From Paenibacillus sp. 481 (GTDB lineage Bacteria; Bacillota; Bacilli; Paenibacillales; Paenibacillaceae): 64,000 nucleotides of DNA. Location: NCBI RefSeq assembly GCF_021223605.1, contig NZ_CP075175.1, positions 2,486,501 to 2,550,500 on the forward strand. The letters are read 5' to 3'. The notes beneath the pieces are model-generated. The model worked only from the letters and a program-made list of their open reading frames with translations, searched no databases and was not told the origin of the DNA. The first letter of the stretch is position 1; each line of letters starts with the position of its first letter. Of the stretch, positions 60,354-64,000 are shown piece after piece. Position numbers and translations under genes: made by a program.

Positions 60354-61181
60354 TTATCCCTTCACGCCGCCAGCCGTTACACCCTCAATAATTTTCTTTT
60401 GCAACACGGCGTAAATAATAATAACCGGCACGATACTTATCGTAATTGCCGCTGTAAGCGCCCCGTAGTTCATATTGTACTGGTCGGCAAAGGCGACGAC
60501 TGCAACGGGCAACGTGCGCAGCTTGTCGCTGGACAAGAATAAATTAGCCATAATGTACTCGTTCCAATGGCTAATAAAGTTCAAAATAAATACGGTGACG
60601 AGTGTTGGCAATGTTAGTGGAATAATGATGCGACCGAGAATACCGTAGGTCGACAAGCCGTCCATAATGCCCGCCTCTTCCAATTCTTGAGGAATGGATT
60701 TAAGGAAGGCGGCAACAACGAACACGGTTAATGGGATACCAAATGCCGTATAAGGAATAAGCAAGGCAAGCGGCGTGTTGTACATGCCCATATCTTTAAT
60801 CATTAAATAGAGCGGTATGAGCAGTGACGCAGGAGGTATCAATAGTGACAGCAGCAATAGGCTGTACACGAGCTTGCTAAGTCGCGGGAACTTCATACGG
60901 GTGACCGCATAGGAAATAGCTGTCGCCAGCAAAATGGTAGCTACAGTTGAGATGACGCTAATGTATAAGCTATTAAAAAAGTACGTGCCGATAAAAGAAT
61001 TCGATAACGCGTTCGTATAGTTATCAAAGCTGAACGATTGAGGCAAGCCCCAAGGGTTCAGGGATATTTCAGAGTTGTTCTTAAAGGAAGCGTTAATAAT
61101 AAAGAACAGCGGATATAAGACAATGATGACATAAGGAATTAGGACGAGATGAGGGACAATACGTTTCATAGATACATTCAT
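60354..61181 (-). CDS. Carbohydrate ABC transporter permease (MalG/LacG type)
   Basis: 275 residues, six membrane segments. The EAA loop is visible as EELEEAGIMDGLSTYGILGRI, followed by IIPLTLPTLVTVFIL. It pairs with the permease upstream, overlapping by one base (TAATG). No ATPase is encoded here; firmicute sugar importers commonly share MsmX. Confidence 0.9.
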   Translation of the reverse strand: MNVSMKRIVPHLVLIPYVIIVLYPLFFIINASFKNNSEISLNPWGLPQSFSFDNYTNALSNSFIGTYFFNSLYISVISTVATILLATAISYAVTRMKFPRLSKLVYSLLLLSLLIPPASLLIPLYLMIKDMGMYNTPLALLIPYTAFGIPLTVFVVAAFLKSIPQELEEAGIMDGLSTYGILGRIIIPLTLPTLVTVFILNFISHWNEYIMANLFLSSDKLRTLPVAVVAFADQYNMNYGALTAAITISIVPVIIIYAVLQKKIIEGVTAGGVKG

Positions 61182-62065
61182 TAGTGTTCGACCTCCTTCG
61201 TCCTTTTGCTAATCAAATGAAAGATGCCCGCTAATATCGCAGTAAATATAGTAATGATGATGGCAATTGCATTCGCGTAGCCGAAGTCACCTAACTGGTA
61301 TGCTTGCTTGTACATATAAGTGGCCATCACCTCGGAACTGCCGAAAGGTCCACCCTTCGTCATAATAAGGACGATGTCCAATGCTTTCATTGCACCTGTT
61401 ATCGACAGGAGCATAACAACGATGATGACAGGACGGATGAGCGGAATCGTTAAATACCACGCTTTGCGCCAGCCTACAGCGCCGTCCATCTCACCAGCTT
61501 CCAGCATTTCTTTCGAAATGGCGAAGATAGCGGCCAACACAAGCACAATATAAAATCCAGTCCACTGCCATGCGTTCGTAATTAAAATAGACAACGTCGC
61601 CGTCGCCTTATCGCCGAGCCATATTTTTGCCCATGATTCAAGGCCAATCTCTCGCAGAAGCTGGTTAATCAAGCCCGCGTCTGGCGCATAAATGAACTGC
61701 CAGATGATTGCGATCGCTGCCGTAGACAGCACGCTCGGCAAGAAGACAGTGACTTTATAAAAGTCTAAAAAGCGACGCACGCCACTTACGAGTACCGATA
61801 CAAGCACAATAATCGGAACTTGTATAAAGACGGAGAAGGCGACAAAATAAATATTATTTTTGAAGGCAATCCAGAACTTCTCGTCATCGAGTGCCTTCTG
61901 AAAGTTCTCTAGGCCGTTGTAGACAGGCTGAGTGATTCCGTTCCAACTGGTCACTGAATATTGCAGCGAGTTGAACAAAGGAACTAAGTAAAATGTGATG
62001 TATAACAGCATTGCGGGAACAACAAACAAAAAATACGCCGTATAGTTTTTATGAACTTTGTTCAT
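61181..62065 (-). CDS. Sugar ABC transporter permease (MalF/LacF type)
   Basis: 294 residues, six membrane segments; EAA loop KEMLEAGEMDGAVGWRKAWY followed by LTIPLIRPVIIVVMLLS. AGGAGATGGGTT precedes the ATG. It forms the channel with the MalG-like permease and is fed by the binding protein encoded upstream; a large hairpin separates it from that gene. Confidence 0.9.
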   Translation of the reverse strand: MNKVHKNYTAYFLFVVPAMLLYITFYLVPLFNSLQYSVTSWNGITQPVYNGLENFQKALDDEKFWIAFKNNIYFVAFSVFIQVPIIVLVSVLVSGVRRFLDFYKVTVFLPSVLSTAAIAIIWQFIYAPDAGLINQLLREIGLESWAKIWLGDKATATLSILITNAWQWTGFYIVLVLAAIFAISKEMLEAGEMDGAVGWRKAWYLTIPLIRPVIIVVMLLSITGAMKALDIVLIMTKGGPFGSSEVMATYMYKQAYQLGDFGYANAIAIIITIFTAILAGIFHLISKRTKEVEH

Positions 62066-62100
62066 AACCCATCTCCTATCTGCTATTTAGATGGATGGAG

Positions 62101-62229
62101 TCGGACGCCTTACGCCTATGCTCGCCATGCACCGTAGCTCGCTGCGCCCTAGCTCGCCATGCCTTCTAGCCCGCTGCGCGAGTGCCGTGCCCTTTAGATC
62201 GCTGCGCGAGTGCTACGTACGGCGTCCGA
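62101..62229. repeat. GC-rich structured spacer between binding-protein and permease genes
   Basis: TCGGACGCC (62101-62109) pairs with GGCGTCCGA (62221-62229). Inside, CGCTGCGC-type units repeat four times (CTCGCTGCGC, CCGCTGCGCGAGTGC, TCGCTGCGCGAGTGC). Much more GC-rich than its flanks. It may lower permease expression relative to the binding protein. Confidence 0.6.
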
Positions 62230-62248
62230 AACCGAACCATTCAACTAT

Positions 62249-63616
62249 TTACTTGCCGGAATTGGCAGCCTCTTGTACTTGTTGCATACGCTCAGCTGCT
62301 TTCTCTGGCGTAATTTCGCCACCGATCAGCTCTTGCATCGTGGACTCTAACGTCACCTTAATCTTAGGTTGTACAAGGGAATCATAAGCTGGGAATGCTC
62401 CTTTAGCTGCCCCTTGTGCTTCACCAACGGATTTAACAAGCGCATTTGCGCCTTCAATGTTCGTAATATTTTTCATCGAAGGAATACGGCTCGTTTCAAC
62501 AAGACCACGCTTCTGGTTTTCGATCGTGTAGAAATTTTTAATGAATGCTTTAACCGTTTCAAGCTCTTTATCTTTGACCGCAGCCGAGAAGCCGTAACCG
62601 TTCGACCAGCCGCCGTTTATGTAGCCATCTCCAGGGCCGCCTACGTCTGGGAAGCGGAAGAAGCCTGCATGATCTTTAACCGTAGATGTGTCGCCTACGA
62701 GAGCATTAATGGCCCAGCTTCCGTCGAACAACAACGCTGCTTTGCCCGTATAGAAGTTTGCTTGGCCTTGCGAATATTTCAAACCGAGTGCGTTCGGATC
62801 AATGTAGCCTTTTGTTTGCAGCTCTTGAAGTCGTTTGAACGCTTCAATTACAGCGGGATCAGTCCATTTTGTCTTGCCTGTTGCAAAGCCTTCTTGAATT
62901 TCAGGGCCGCCAAAACCGACTATTAAGCTGTTGACGAGCATGTTGACCGACCAGCCATCGCCGCCACCAGCACCAAGGGCAATCGGGATGATACCTTTAG
63001 CTTTGAATGTTTCCAACGCTTTGAGTAGCTCATCCCATGTCTTAGGAACTTGTACGCCTGCTTCGTCGAACACCTTTTTGTTATAGAAAAAGCCTTCAAT
63101 AAAGCCCGACTCTGGCAAACCATACACTTTTCCATCGACTGTAAATTCTCTCAAGTCGAAGAAAGAGTCGGCAATGCCTACTTCTTTCAAAATATCATTC
63201 AGTGGCAGCAAACGACCTGCTGCCGCGTAGTTCTTCGTATCGGCACCGCCGAACAAGTTGAAAATAGGTGGCTGTGTGCCCGCGGACATCTCCGCTTTCA
63301 ACTTCACGTCACGGTTGACTGTATCTTCTACACCATCTAATTCAAATTTAAGACCAGCGACATCCTGCTCCGTCTTTTTCACGACATCTTCGAGGATTTT
63401 CAGCGTTAATTTAGCCGTATCACGAACGTTAATGTGACGGATTGTCATACTGAAAGCTTCTTCTCCAGGCTTCTGTGCAGTTTCGGATTGTGGTGTTTTT
63501 GCCTCGCCAGCAGCTTTGTTATCAGCTGGTGTCGCCGCATCTTTTTGCCCACAGCCTGCCAGCGCAAAAGTAGCCAGAATCATCGTAGCGAGCAATAGCG
63601 TCATCGTTTTTTTCAT
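62249..63616 (-). CDS. Extracellular solute-binding lipoprotein of a sugar ABC transporter
   Basis: About 455 residues. Lipobox LAGC after MKKTMTLLLATMILATFA, then a family 1 binding protein fold: PPIFNLFGGADTKNYAAAGR, VYGLPESGFIEGFFYNKKVF, TGKAALLFDGSWAINAL and YINGGWSNGYGFSAAVKD. It binds an oligosaccharide outside the membrane. AGGGG 8 bases before ATG 63616; a longer frame has no site. First gene of the operon with the two permeases. Confidence 0.91.
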   Translation of the reverse strand: MKKTMTLLLATMILATFALAGCGQKDAATPADNKAAGEAKTPQSETAQKPGEEAFSMTIRHINVRDTAKLTLKILEDVVKKTEQDVAGLKFELDGVEDTVNRDVKLKAEMSAGTQPPIFNLFGGADTKNYAAAGRLLPLNDILKEVGIADSFFDLREFTVDGKVYGLPESGFIEGFFYNKKVFDEAGVQVPKTWDELLKALETFKAKGIIPIALGAGGGDGWSVNMLVNSLIVGFGGPEIQEGFATGKTKWTDPAVIEAFKRLQELQTKGYIDPNALGLKYSQGQANFYTGKAALLFDGSWAINALVGDTSTVKDHAGFFRFPDVGGPGDGYINGGWSNGYGFSAAVKDKELETVKAFIKNFYTIENQKRGLVETSRIPSMKNITNIEGANALVKSVGEAQGAAKGAFPAYDSLVQPKIKVTLESTMQELIGGEITPEKAAERMQQVQEAANSGK

Positions 63617-63661
63617 TTTCAGCACCCCTATTCGTAATTTCATGTCATGAAGAAGCAAGGA

Positions 63662-63675
63662 AAAAGCGCTTACAA
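63662..63675 (-). promoter_or_regulatory. cre-like site upstream of the sugar ABC operon
   Basis: Minus-strand TGTAAGCGCTTTTT matches the CcpA cre consensus TGWAARCGYTWNCW except one position. 46 bases before the binding-protein gene. Confidence 0.5.
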
Positions 63676-64000
63676 ATTGACTTAAAAACGTTATAGTTCC
63701 GTCTCACCCCCCCAATAGCATAAAAAGTGTCGAGAGCTTCGATTATGGGCTTACTATATGGACTTATCTTAAGTTATGAGATTGAGATGTTTTTTAGTAT
63801 AAGGAATACAGAAAGTGAAAGCGCTATCTTAAAGAGCTGGAATAAATGGATATCGAAAACATTTATTAGGTGCATAAGTCGTATTATGTATAAGAAAAGG
63901 GTTGTATAGCCAGCAATCCAAATAGGTTTATAGGTCGGACCTATTTCTAGCAACATGCAAGCAATTAAAGGCGTGATTTCATAAACAGAGGTGAGTAGAG
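63676..64000. other. Upstream region of the sugar ABC operon
   Basis: Includes a second cre-like site TGAAAGCGCTATCT (63816-63829), which fits the consensus fully. The rest is AT-rich with no supported gene. Confidence 0.4.
63816..63829. promoter_or_regulatory. cre-like site 2
   Basis: TGAAAGCGCTATCT agrees with TGWAARCGYTWNCW at all positions. 200 bases upstream of the solute-binding protein gene. Confidence 0.55.

Noticed and set aside
63727-63909. 60-codon frame near the right edge
   Set aside because: It runs through a cre-like site in promoter DNA, lacks a ribosome binding site and resembles no protein.
1-64000. CRISPR arrays, rRNA or tRNA genes, intact insertion sequences
   Set aside because: No regularly spaced repeats, no cloverleaf or rRNA core sequences and no transposase apart from the Rpn fragment were seen.

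Overview
The window looks like a chromosomal stretch from a Gram-positive, spore-forming Firmicute of the Paenibacillus/Brevibacillus type. This is inferred from strong AGGAGG-type ribosome binding sites with frequent GTG/TTG starts, lipobox proteins, a B. subtilis-style gene set (LipL, OhrR, YitT, UgtP-like, CydABCD, YurQ-like, DUF4023, CD3324), low-to-moderate GC and cre-like sites. I see no rRNA, tRNA, CRISPR array, intact insertion sequence or prophage.

Layout. 1-5.3 kb: the end of a zinc-ribbon/RNAP-alpha-CTD-like protein, a phosphotransferase, a GNAT enzyme divergent from a LysR regulator, a CD3324-family protein, a decayed reading frame and an ECF sigma/anti-sigma pair. 5.4-8.1 kb: a GIY-YIG gene, an ArsR regulator with a target dehydrogenase that shares its operator, then a graveyard holding a second copy of the GIY-YIG 3' end and a truncated Rpn-type nuclease gene. 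8.1-12.6 kb: an ECF41 (SigJ-type) sigma factor with a flavin oxidoreductase carrying an ECF41-like promoter, divergent from a ring-cleaving dioxygenase with an MhqR-like operator, then a second saccharopine-dehydrogenase-like gene. 12.8-13.9 kb: an overlapping two-gene operon (HTH protein plus small protein) that looks like a toxin-antitoxin unit. 14-23.6 kb: a lipoprotein, a YitT transporter, a PadR/FtsW-like pair, a beta-propeller protein, a DUF4143 ATPase, a divergent RlmN-type methyltransferase and a luciferase-like oxidoreductase.

23.8-37 kb: two tandemly duplicated glycosyltransferases divergent from a polysaccharide deacetylase, an AHSA1/ArsR module with two operators, fumarylacetoacetase with an unknown partner, a sodium-dependent transporter, an SMR remnant, a phytase-like secreted protein, LipL, a secreted unknown and a TauD-type dioxygenase with a hairpin leader. 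37-44.8 kb: a cold-shock gene, OhrR with a GNAT, a second AHSA1/ArsR module, a siderophore-binding-protein remnant, DUF4023, a serine hydrolase, a UgtP-like glycosyltransferase and a PH-domain protein. Three copies of one hairpin family are scattered here.

45-64 kb: cydABCD with two Rex/Fnr-type palindromes; a BlaI/M56-protease/DoxX unit joined by one operator sequence; an MFS transporter; a barnase/barstar pair in which the RNase has a lipobox; a 940-residue chitinase; a second PH-domain protein; a phosphotransferase; and a sugar ABC transporter (permease, permease, binding protein) without its own ATPase. Much of the window is small stress-response modules (redox, quinone/thiol, peroxide, cell envelope) whose operators can be read directly. 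The clearest candidates for something undescribed are the 12.8-13.9 kb operon, the BlaI/M56/DoxX regulon, the hairpin family, the TauD leader and the in-frame-TGA microgene at 43.8 kb.
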